Shown one piece after another: positions 1 to 7,860 of a stretch of 16,322 nucleotides of DNA; the first letter of the stretch is position 1; the number at the start of each line of letters is the position of its first letter. The DNA lies in assembly GCA_015491615.1 (NCBI GenBank), contig WFVN01000278.1, positions 1-16,322 of the forward strand, given 5' to 3'. The notes under the pieces are model-generated. The model had not been told where the DNA came from. It saw only the letters and a list, made by a program, of their open reading frames with translations, and ran no database searches. A program made the translations under genes and the position numbers. This DNA is from Gammaproteobacteria bacterium (GTDB lineage Bacteria; Pseudomonadota; Gammaproteobacteria; S012-40).

Positions 1-1439
<1,439 letters not shown>

Positions 1440-1480
1440 GTCCGTCTCTCCTCCTTTAGATTCTCAAAACCGGTCAGCGA

Positions 1481-1768
1481 TCACTGCAGCACCGCGAGGA
1501 TGTCGTCTTCGCGCATGAGGAGGTATTCCTCCTCGCCGATGGTCACCTCGGTGCCCGAATACTTGCCGAACAGGACCTTATCGCCCACTTTCACGTCCAG
1601 GGGAACGACCTTGCCATCGTCCAGCACGCGCCCTTCGCCCACCGCCACGACTTCGCCGGTTTGCGGCTTCTCCTTGGCGGTGTCGGGGATGACGATGCCG
1701 CCGGGGGTGGTCTGTTCCTCTTCCAGACGTTTGACGGCCACACGATCGTGCAAAGGACGCAGGTTCAT
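1481..1768 (-). CDS. groES: GroES (Hsp10) co-chaperonin
   Basis: This encodes the 95-residue co-chaperonin that caps the GroEL ring. The start is ATG at 1768-1766 (MNLRPLHDRVAVKRLEEE), directly behind a strong Shine-Dalgarno AGGAGGT at 1784-1778. The reading frame stays open further upstream through the promoter, but that extension has no family similarity. The mobile loop that contacts GroEL (EEQTTPGGIVIPDTAKEKPQ region, about residues 17-37) is present. So are the GEVVAVGEGR core and the C-terminal REDDILAVLQ. Length and motifs are those of a standard type I GroES. It is the first gene of the groESL operon, 41 bases ahead of groEL. Confidence 0.98.
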   Translation of the reverse strand: MNLRPLHDRVAVKRLEEEQTTPGGIVIPDTAKEKPQTGEVVAVGEGRVLDDGKVVPLDVKVGDKVLFGKYSGTEVTIGEEEYLLMREDDILAVLQ

Positions 1769-1798
1769 GCCGTTTCTACCTCCTTGCTCGGTTGTCAT

Positions 1799-1825
1799 TT
1801 GGCACTCTCTGTTTTCGAGCGCTAA
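1799..1825 (-). promoter_or_regulatory. CIRCE operator (HrcA site) downstream of the groE -10
   Basis: Read on the plus strand this is TTGGCACTC-N9-GAGCGCTAA. Each arm matches the CIRCE consensus TTAGCACTC-N9-GAGTGCTAA at 8 of 9 bases. It sits at the expected transcription start, where HrcA normally binds to repress groESL. It implies that an HrcA repressor is encoded elsewhere in the genome. Confidence 0.88.
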
Positions 1826-1852
1826 ATATAGACACGATTTTGTCACTGTCAA
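1825..1852 (-). promoter_or_regulatory. Sigma70-type promoter of groES-groEL
   Basis: On the minus strand TTGACA (1852-1847) is followed after 16 bases by TATATT (1830-1825), a near-consensus sigma70 promoter. Transcription would start around 1818, inside the downstream CIRCE element. No convincing sigma32 (CTTGAAA / CCCCAT) promoter was seen. Confidence 0.85.
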
Positions 1853-1866
1853 GAGGCGAGTGCTAA
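1840..1866 (-). promoter_or_regulatory. Second, degenerate CIRCE overlapping the groE -35
   Basis: On the minus strand a perfect left arm TTAGCACTC (1866-1858) is followed after exactly 9 bases by CAGTGACAA (1848-1840), which matches the CIRCE right arm GAGTGCTAA at 6 of 9 bases. The -35 hexamer falls across the spacer and right arm. The perfect arm and correct spacing make a real second HrcA site plausible; the degraded right arm keeps this an inference. Confidence 0.55.
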
Positions 1867-1936
1867 CACACCACCACCGGCTCCCCCATGAACTAAGCTG
1901 AGGTTCGTTCCCCCCTTTGCCAGAAAGGAGTACATC

Positions 1937-2014
1937 ATGATTCGAAGCCGTTTCATCCCTGAAGCCATCGAGCACCGCACGGGAATTCGAATCGCTATCG
2001 AGATTCGGCAATGA
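1937..2014 (+). CDS. 25-residue leader peptide coupled to the cation ATPase
   Basis: This is a short ORF beginning MIRSRFIPEAIEHRTG. It starts at ATG 1937-1939, six bases after a strong Shine-Dalgarno AAGGAG (1925-1930), and ends in TGA 2012-2014, which overlaps the ATPase start codon (ATGA). The ATPase has no clear ribosome-binding site of its own. Its initiation region is preceded by a small hairpin (CGAATC 1988-1993 paired with GATTCG 2002-2007) inside this ORF. The simplest reading is a translational-coupling leader: ribosomes translating it melt the hairpin and reinitiate at the ATPase. The peptide is rich in Arg, Ile and Glu, resembles no family I know and may have no function of its own. 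An alternative is that the ATPase initiates independently and this ORF is fortuitous. Confidence 0.5.
   Translation: MIRSRFIPEAIEHRTGIRIAIEIRQ
1988..2007 (+). promoter_or_regulatory. Hairpin over the ATPase translation-initiation region
   Basis: CGAATC at 1988-1993 pairs perfectly with GATTCG at 2002-2007 across an 8-base loop, ending four bases before the ATPase ATG. It occupies the place where the Shine-Dalgarno should be and lies inside the leader ORF. It is a modest 6-bp stem, so its role in coupling is an inference. Confidence 0.4.
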
Positions 2015-4728
2015 AGCAAACACCGTCCCCATCTCCTTCGATTCCTACCGAGGCGCCTCCCTGGCACGCATTGCCTCCCGAAACGGTCGTGGAAACCCTG
2101 GGCTCGCGTCCCACTGGCCTCCCGGAAGAGGAGGCGCAGATCCGTCTGCGCCGCCACGGCCCCAACCGCCTCGCTTCTGCCCCGCGACGACCACCATGGC
2201 GCCGCTTCCTGGCCCAGTTCGACAACCTGTTGATCTATGTCCTATTGGCCGCGGCAACCGTCACTGCGGTGTTGGGAGACTGGGTGGACACAGTGGCCAT
2301 CGTCGGCGTAGTGGTGGTGAACGCGGTGGTGGGTTTCGTCCAGGAAGGCAAAGCGGAGGACGCCCTCGCCGCCATAGGTCAGATGCTCACCCCCAAGGCG
2401 GTGGTACGCCGCGACGGACACCTGAAAGAGATCCCCGCCGATGCGGTAGTGCCCGGCGACATCGTCATTCTCGCCGCCGGCGACCGAGTCCCCGCCGACC
2501 TGCGCCTCTTGGAGAGCAAGGACCTGGCGGTGGACGAGTCGCTCCTCACCGGCGAATCCATTCCCCAGAACAAGGGCGTGCAGCCGGTACCGGCGGACGC
2601 GCCCCTGGCGGAACGGCGCTCCATGGCCTACTCCGGCAGTCTGGTGACCCGTGGCCAGGGCGTGGGCGTTGTGGTGGCCACCGGCGAGGCCACCGAGATC
2701 GGTCGCATCGGTCGGCTCCTGCGGGAAGTGACGTCCTTGCGCACGCCCCTGCTGACGAAACTGGACCGTTTCGCTCGTGTGCTCACCCTGGCCACCCTGT
2801 TCCTCGCTTCCCTCGCTTTCGCCCTCGGCCTGTGGCGCGGCTATCCGTGGCTGGAGATGTTCCTCGCCAGCGTCGGCCTGGCGGTGGCGGTGATCCCGGA
2901 GGGCCTGCCCGCCATCCTCACCATCACCCTGGCGGTGGGGGTGCAGCGCATGGCCCGGCGCCAGGCCATCATCCGACGCCTGCCGGCAGTGGAAACCCTG
3001 GGGGCGGTGACGGCGATCTGCACCGACAAGACGGGCACGTTGACCAAGAACGAGATGACCGTCACTCAGGTCGCCACGGCGGAGGCGGAAGTCACGGTAG
3101 AGGGGGCCGGTTACGACCCCCACGGCGCCTTTCTGCAGGGAGATACCCCTCTGGATCCGCTAACCGACCCGGTGCTCCAGCGGCTACTCCTGGCGGGGGC
3201 CCTGTGCAACGATGCCGAAGTGGCTCCCGACGGCGATGGGCTGCGCATCACCGGCGATCCCATGGAAGCGGCTCTCCTGGTACTGGCCATGAAGGCCGGT
3301 CTGGAGCTGGACCGGCTGCGCGAACAATGGCCGCGGGTGGACACGCTGCCCTTCGATTCCCGCCGCCAGTACATGGCGACCCTCCACCACGACCACCAAG
3401 GACACGTGGCCATCTTCCTCAAGGGGGCACCGGAACGGGTTCTGGATCGATGCGACCGGGAAGCGAGGGTGGACGGCACCCGCTCCCTCGTCCGTGAACA
3501 CTGGGAAGCCCTTGCCCACCGCCTGGCGAAATCCGGCCTGCGACTGCTGGCCATCGCTTACCAGCCCCTTCCTACCCCGCACATCGAGCTCATGGAAGAC
3601 GACCTGGAAGGATTCACCCTGCTGGGCCTGGTGGGGATCATGGACCCCCCACGGCCGGAGGCGGTGGAGGCGGTACACACCGCCGCCGAGGCCGGCATCC
3701 GGGTGAAGATGATCACCGGCGACCATGCCCTGACCGCCCAGGCCATCGGCGAACGGATGGGCATCGGTGACGCCCGTCACACCGTCACTGGCGCAGAGCT
3801 GGAAGGTCTGGGGACGAGCGAGCTGCGTCACTTGGTCCGACAAGTGGACATCTTTGCCCGTACCACGCCAGAGCAGAAGCTCCTGCTAGTGGAGGCATTG
3901 CAAGCCAACGGCGAGGTCACCGCCATGACCGGCGATGGGGTCAACGACGCCCCGGCCCTGAAACGGGCCGACATCGGCATCGCCATGGGCCGCAAGGGCT
4001 CGGAAGTGGCCAAAGAGGCGGCGGAGATGGTCCTCGCCGACGACAATTTCGCCACCATCGTGCACGCCATCGAGGAAGGGCGCACCGTCTTCGACAACAT
4101 TAAAAAGGCCCTGCTCTTCATCCTCCCCACCAACGGCGGCGAGGCGGGGGTCATCCTCGTGTCCGTGGCCCTCGGGCTGGCCTTGCCCGTGAGCGCCGCC
4201 CAGATTCTGTGGATCAACATGGTGACTGCCGTGACCCTGGCCCTGGCGCTGGCCTTCGAGGCACCGGAGGGAGACGTCATGAAACGCCCACCCCGCGATC
4301 CGGCGGCACCACTGCTCAACCCCTACCTGCTGTGGCGCATTTTCTTCGTCAGCCTTCTCATGGTGGCGGGTGCCTTCGCCGCCTTCCATTGGACCTTGGC
4401 ACGCGGTGCAGACCTGGACTTCGCCCGCACCGCCACCGTCAACGCCATCGTTGCCTTCGAGGCCGCCTATCTCCTTAGCGCCCGTTTCTTCCAACGACCG
4501 GCCTTCAGTTACGCCACGACGACGAGCAACCGCATGGTACCCCTCGCTCTCGCCGCCCTGTTTTCGATCCAGATGGCCTACACCTACCTGCCCCCTCTGC
4601 AAACAGTTTTTTCCGCTCGCGGCTTGGACGGCACGACTTGGTTGTTCATTGCCGTCCTCGCCGTGGGGTTGTTCATCGCGGTGGAAACGGAAAAAGCCGT
4701 TTCTCGCCGTCTCGGTTTCCGGGCATGA
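2011..4728 (+). CDS. P-type (P2) cation-transporting ATPase
   Basis: This 905-residue inner-membrane pump exports or moves a cation using ATP. The N-terminal cation-ATPase domain (about residues 18-55) precedes TM1-2. The actuator motif TGES is at 180-183, PEGL in TM4 at 296-299 and CTDKTGT at 337-343 with phosphorylated Asp339. The nucleotide-binding KGAPERVL starts at 471, TGD is at 569-571 and the hinge GDGVNDAP starts at 641. The C-terminus holds about six more TMs, as in P2 pumps. TM5 has the cation-binding-like N708 and E711. TM6 reads WINMVTAVTLALALAFE, so the Asp equivalent to SERCA D800 is Ala740 while N736 and T739 remain. The ion is therefore uncertain: Ca, Mg, Na, H and Mn are all possible. 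The start overlaps the leader ORF (ATGA) and the 3' end overlaps the regulator gene (ATGA). Confidence 0.93.
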   Translation: MKQTPSPSPSIPTEAPPWHALPPETVVETLGSRPTGLPEEEAQIRLRRHGPNRLASAPRRPPWRRFLAQFDNLLIYVLLAAATVTAVLGDWVDTVAIVGVVVVNAVVGFVQEGKAEDALAAIGQMLTPKAVVRRDGHLKEIPADAVVPGDIVILAAGDRVPADLRLLESKDLAVDESLLTGESIPQNKGVQPVPADAPLAERRSMAYSGSLVTRGQGVGVVVATGEATEIGRIGRLLREVTSLRTPLLTKLDRFARVLTLATLFLASLAFALGLWRGYPWLEMFLASVGLAVAVIPEGLPAILTITLAVGVQRMARRQAIIRRLPAVETLGAVTAICTDKTGTLTKNEMTVTQVATAEAEVTVEGAGYDPHGAFLQGDTPLDPLTDPVLQRLLLAGALCNDAEVAPDGDGLRITGDPMEAALLVLAMKAGLELDRLREQWPRVDTLPFDSRRQYMATLHHDHQGHVAIFLKGAPERVLDRCDREARVDGTRSLVREHWEALAHRLAKSGLRLLAIAYQPLPTPHIELMEDDLEGFTLLGLVGIMDPPRPEAVEAVHTAAEAGIRVKMITGDHALTAQAIGERMGIGDARHTVTGAELEGLGTSELRHLVRQVDIFARTTPEQKLLLVEALQANGEVTAMTGDGVNDAPALKRADIGIAMGRKGSEVAKEAAEMVLADDNFATIVHAIEEGRTVFDNIKKALLFILPTNGGEAGVILVSVALGLALPVSAAQILWINMVTAVTLALALAFEAPEGDVMKRPPRDPAAPLLNPYLLWRIFFVSLLMVAGAFAAFHWTLARGADLDFARTATVNAIVAFEAAYLLSARFFQRPAFSYATTTSNRMVPLALAALFSIQMAYTYLPPLQTVFSARGLDGTTWLFIAVLAVGLFIAVETEKAVSRRLGFRA

Positions 4729-5003
4729 GCGAACGTCGGCGCCTACGCGAACACTTGCAAAGCCGTGCCCGGACCTTGAGCGAGCTGGCGGCGGTCGTGG
4801 AGCTGCCCTTGCGGGTAGTGGAGGAACATCTGCGGCACTTGCAAAAGAGCCTGAAACGGGAAGGGTCACGCTTGGCGGTTCAACCGGCCCGCTGCCGCCG
4901 CTGCGGGTTCACATTCACCCACGGTCGCCTCACCCGACCCGGTCGCTGCCCCCGCTGCCACGGAGAGTGGATCGAACCGCCGCGCATTTCCATCGTCACG
5001 TGA
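4725..5003 (+). CDS. Small HTH plus zinc-ribbon transcriptional regulator
   Basis: This 92-residue protein begins at ATG 4725, which overlaps the ATPase stop (ATGA). An upstream in-frame extension to 4638 would lie inside the ATPase and is not needed. Residues 7-46 form a winged-helix-like HTH (LREHLQSRARTLSELAAVV, then a recognition-helix region ending LKREG). Residues 57-78 are a zinc ribbon with Cys57-x2-Cys60 and Cys75-x2-Cys78. The layout matches the family of predicted regulators that fuse an HTH to a Zn ribbon (COG3357 type, common in archaea and scattered in bacteria). Tight translational coupling to the pump suggests that it senses metal or cation state and controls this operon, but its target is unproven. 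It ends 8 bases from the convergent EPS operon, and no intrinsic terminator separates them. Confidence 0.8.
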   Translation: MSERRRLREHLQSRARTLSELAAVVELPLRVVEEHLRHLQKSLKREGSRLAVQPARCRRCGFTFTHGRLTRPGRCPRCHGEWIEPPRISIVT

Positions 5004-5011
5004 AGGGCTGG

Positions 5012-5761
5012 TCAGGCGCATAAGCCGGGCGGGGGTGCCACCTCCTCCGGGGGAGCATTCTCGAGCACTTGACGAGGGCGCTCGTCCACCAGGCGCCAAG
5101 CCTCCGTCGCTCCCACCCGCTTCGCCGCCGCCTCGCGACCCTCACTTAGGATCACCGGGCGGCGCTCCACGCCATGGCCGTCGGTAGCCAACAAGTGGAC
5201 GATGCCATCATCCAACATCCGTTCGGCCCAGTGGCGGACACGGCGTCCGAAGGCGCCGGTGAGACTGCCGGCGGTGACCTGCATCCACACGCCGCGATGG
5301 GCCAGACGCACGAACCCCTCGTAGTGACGGTCGATCCAGCCGAGCCGCTCAGGGTGAGTGATGATGGGCACATAACCGGAGGCGAGGATATTCCACACCT
5401 GCTCCTCGAAATGGGGTGTGGGAACGTGATGGGAAGGCTCCACCAACAGATAGCGTCCGTCGGCCAAGGTGGGGAGGCGTCCCTCACGCAACCCCTTGAG
5501 GACGTCGGGCATGAGGTGGATATCGGCACCGTGGGTCAAGGCCAGGGGAATGTCGGCATCGTCCAGGGCCGCCTGGAGTTTCTGCACTGCGGCACGGATC
5601 TCGGGGGCACGGTTGTCGTACAGCCCGGGATAGGCATGGGGAGTGCAAGCCACCACCTCAATGCCGTCCGCACACGCCATTCGCGCCATCGCCAGGCTGG
5701 TCGACAGGTCCGGAGCACCGTCGTCGATCCCCGGCAGGAGATGACAGTGGAGATCGATCAC
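5012..5761 (-). CDS. CpsB/CapC-type PHP tyrosine-protein phosphatase
   Basis: This 249-residue metal-dependent phosphatase of the PHP superfamily is expected to dephosphorylate the BY-kinase encoded upstream and so reset the EPS export cycle. The start is GTG 5761-5759, giving VIDLHCHLLPGIDDG at the very N-terminus as in CpsB/YwqE proteins. It overlaps the polymerase stop as GTGA. Likely metal ligands are His5 and His7 (HxH), His42 (CTPHAYPG), Glu108 (VEPSHH), His136 (ITHPER) and Asp194/His196 (ATDGHG). Longer in-frame starts to 6136 lie inside the polymerase gene and are rejected. It is the last gene of the EPS operon visible here, and no intrinsic terminator follows it. Confidence 0.92.
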   Translation of the reverse strand: MIDLHCHLLPGIDDGAPDLSTSLAMARMACADGIEVVACTPHAYPGLYDNRAPEIRAAVQKLQAALDDADIPLALTHGADIHLMPDVLKGLREGRLPTLADGRYLLVEPSHHVPTPHFEEQVWNILASGYVPIITHPERLGWIDRHYEGFVRLAHRGVWMQVTAGSLTGAFGRRVRHWAERMLDDGIVHLLATDGHGVERRPVILSEGREAAAKRVGATEAWRLVDERPRQVLENAPPEEVAPPPGLCA

Positions 5762-7260
5762 GCCTGTTTTTTCTCCCCTTCCTCCAAAGGATTGGGCACC
5801 GGCTCCAGTGCTGGCCCGAGGATCTGCCGTGGAGGCGCATGCGTGCTGGGCAACCGACGCAGGGAGCGATCCACGGGAAGTTCCCGATCCGCTTCGCCAG
5901 GATGGAAGAACAAGGCGGCGAGAAAGGCAAAATAGACGGCATTGGCGGGGATGCGGAAGTTGAAATCGACCCAACCGTGCAAGCCTAAAAGGAGCAGTCC
6001 CAAGCCCGCTCCCACCTGCATGAAGCGGAAAGTACGCCACTCCCCGGAGTGCCACACCTTCCGCCAATGCAGCAGATAGGCGGTCGCCAGCAGAATCACC
6101 ACGCCCACGGCCACGGCTCCTCCTTCCAGTGCCCACTCGAGATAGTCGTTGTGGGCGTGGTTGACGTAGGCGTGGTAGCCCGTGCCCTGGAACAAGGGGA
6201 ACACCCAGGGGAAGGTACCCGCACCACTGCCCAGAGGAAGGAAGTGGGCCACCCCTTCGAAGGTGGATTGGAAGATCGACCAGCGGGCATCCTGCAAAGG
6301 GTCGATGAGGACGAATCGCTGCAGGACCGGAGCCAGGCCGATCTCCGCCGCGAGGACCAGGACCCCCACCGCCAACGTCCCGGCCAGTCCCGCCGCCCGT
6401 CGTCCGCCCAAGCGGCGAGCGAAGGCGAAGGCCGCCAGGAGAATCAACAACATCCCCAGCACAACCCCGGTCCGCGAGCGGGTGAACACCAGGGCGAGGA
6501 ACATCACCACGGCGCTCAAGCCGTAGAGCAAGGTCTGGTTGGCACGCCAGTCCACCCAGTGGGAGAAGCGGTGGCGCCAGTTACGATAGAAACCGGCCGT
6601 ACGGGCACCGTGGCCGAATCGGGCGGCGGTGAGCGCCAACGCCAAGGGCAAGAGCATCTCCATCATGCCGGCGAAATGGTCACGATTGGCATGAAACCCC
6701 GAGGCGCTGTGGCCGGCGAAGGGGTTGCCCAGGGCGAAGAGGCTGTCGGGACCGGCCCCATATTGAAGGAGGCCAAGGAGGGCCTGGATCACGCCCATGC
6801 CGATCACCAGGACCACCATTTGTCGCAAGACGCGCGTCGGCAGAGTCCACGCGGTGAAGAAGACGGCCAGGGGAGGCAACAGGGCGAGGAAGGCCTGCTC
6901 GGTGGCTCCCCCCACCACGGACAGGGAACGCCAACCTTCACCCAGCCCCTCGGCGGCCAACGCCGCGCCGAGGCGATCGTGTCCCGGCAGCAGCGACCAC
7001 AATTCGAAGGGGACCGGCAACCACTGGATCAGCGGCAAGGCGACCAATCCCACTAAACCCCAACGAACCAGGCGCGGCAACTCGTGCCAGGCGACCCGTC
7101 GCCAAGCGGACAAGAGCAGGATCAGCGCCAGCAGTTCCAGGATCAGCAGCGGGATGGGGCGATTGCTGGCCCGAATCAAGGGGGCGAAGACGAGCATGGC
7201 CGCCAACAGAGCGGTGCGCCACTGCTCCTCCTGCCACCAGGATTCGAACCGTGCCTTCAC
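5758..7260 (-). CDS. O-antigen polymerase/ligase family protein (Wzy-like)
   Basis: This is a 500-residue polytopic inner-membrane protein with about 11-12 hydrophobic segments. It belongs to the Wzy_C / O-antigen ligase family. The periplasmic motif HAHNDYLEW lies at residues 368-376 after GSGAGTFPWVFPLF, a hallmark of the family. HANRDHFAGMM (190-200) and FTRSRTG (259-265) are also typical. In a cluster with Wza, Wzc and CpsB it most likely polymerises EPS repeat units on the periplasmic side; a ligase or glycan-transfer role is the alternative. The start used is GTG 7260-7258, six bases after the FecR-like gene, without a strong Shine-Dalgarno, so coupling is likely. A charged C-terminal tail (about 452-500) follows the last TM, and the stop overlaps the phosphatase start. 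Confidence 0.88.
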   Translation of the reverse strand: MKARFESWWQEEQWRTALLAAMLVFAPLIRASNRPIPLLILELLALILLLSAWRRVAWHELPRLVRWGLVGLVALPLIQWLPVPFELWSLLPGHDRLGAALAAEGLGEGWRSLSVVGGATEQAFLALLPPLAVFFTAWTLPTRVLRQMVVLVIGMGVIQALLGLLQYGAGPDSLFALGNPFAGHSASGFHANRDHFAGMMEMLLPLALALTAARFGHGARTAGFYRNWRHRFSHWVDWRANQTLLYGLSAVVMFLALVFTRSRTGVVLGMLLILLAAFAFARRLGGRRAAGLAGTLAVGVLVLAAEIGLAPVLQRFVLIDPLQDARWSIFQSTFEGVAHFLPLGSGAGTFPWVFPLFQGTGYHAYVNHAHNDYLEWALEGGAVAVGVVILLATAYLLHWRKVWHSGEWRTFRFMQVGAGLGLLLLGLHGWVDFNFRIPANAVYFAFLAALFFHPGEADRELPVDRSLRRLPSTHAPPRQILGPALEPVPNPLEEGEKKQA

Positions 7261-7266
7261 GCTGGG

Positions 7267-7815
7267 TCACTGGGCACTGATGGGCGTCGTCTCGGGGGTA
7301 CCCTTGGCGCCGCCACCGGCGGCGATGAGGGAATAGAGCACGACGCCGGAGAGGGTGGCGGGCACCGCCCACTTAGCTGGCTCGGTGGCCGCCTTGGCGA
7401 CCGCTCCGGCGGTATCGCCGGCACCGTCCTCGGTGCCCCCGCCAGTGGCCCCGGCGTCGGTGGTCGTCTGCGGTGCGTCCAGACCGATGGCGGCGGCATA
7501 GTGAGGACCGAAGGAGCGTACCTGCACATGGCCGGTGGCGCATTCATCGGCGTCACCGACGATGAGGAAGCTGTTGCTCTCCAGGCGCAGGCGACAACGC
7601 CCTTGATAGGCCAGTTCCGCATGGGCCCCTTCCATGACGAACACCCGGGCCCCCTTCTCCAACACCAGCCCACGATGGGCTTGGAGGAATCGCTCCCCCT
7701 GATTCACCACCACCACCCCCTCCACTTGGCTCATGGTAGCCACGCGGGCCTCTTGCGCCTGGGCGGCAGTGGCGAAAAGCAAACCCACGGCCATTGCGAC
7801 GGTGCGTTTTTTCAT
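7267..7815 (-). CDS. Secreted FecR-like small protein of the EPS operon
   Basis: This 182-residue protein starts at ATG 7815-7813 behind AGAGGAA. Residues 1-21 are a clear Sec signal peptide (KKR, hydrophobic core, AAQA-Q). Residues 27-88 form a compact beta-rich domain resembling the FecR periplasmic fold: EGVVVVNQGERFLQAHRGLV, then G-ARVFVMEGAHAEL, then RLRLESNSFLIV. Cys74 and Cys92 could form a disulfide. A Thr/Gly/Ala-rich linker (115-147) leads to a hydrophobic stretch (149-166), a Gly patch (GGGAKG) and a short polar tail. The FecR assignment comes from pattern only, and no partner sigma or anti-sigma gene is present. Its place between the TPR protein and the polymerase suggests a periplasmic or envelope scaffold role in EPS production; function unknown. 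Confidence 0.72.
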   Translation of the reverse strand: MKKRTVAMAVGLLFATAAQAQEARVATMSQVEGVVVVNQGERFLQAHRGLVLEKGARVFVMEGAHAELAYQGRCRLRLESNSFLIVGDADECATGHVQVRSFGPHYAAAIGLDAPQTTTDAGATGGGTEDGAGDTAGAVAKAATEPAKWAVPATLSGVVLYSLIAAGGGAKGTPETTPISAQ

Positions 7816-7846
7816 CGTCGTTCCTCTCTCGTTGGGTACACGCGAT

Positions 7847-7859
7847 GGGCATCCTGCCC
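7847..7859 (-). other. Small intercistronic hairpin
   Basis: GGGCA-TCC-TGCCC forms a perfect 5-bp stem with a 3-base loop, extendable by two pairs (one wobble), in the 45-base gap between the TPR gene stop and the FecR-like start. No U-run follows on the minus strand, so it is not an intrinsic terminator. It might affect mRNA stability, but that is speculative. Confidence 0.35.
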
Positions 7860-7860
7860 G

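Noticed and set aside
1769..2032. N-terminal extension of groES into the promoter
   Set aside because: It would cover the promoter and CIRCE sites; ATG 1768 has an ideal ribosome site and gives the standard 95-residue protein.
2196..3497. 433-codon plus-strand frame inside the cation ATPase
   Set aside because: Out of frame with an intact ATPase; Gly/Arg/Pro/His-rich low complexity typical of a GC shadow frame.
5762..6136. N-terminal extension of the CpsB-type phosphatase
   Set aside because: It lies within the polymerase gene; the HxH metal motif must be near the N-terminus, as the GTG start at 5761 gives.
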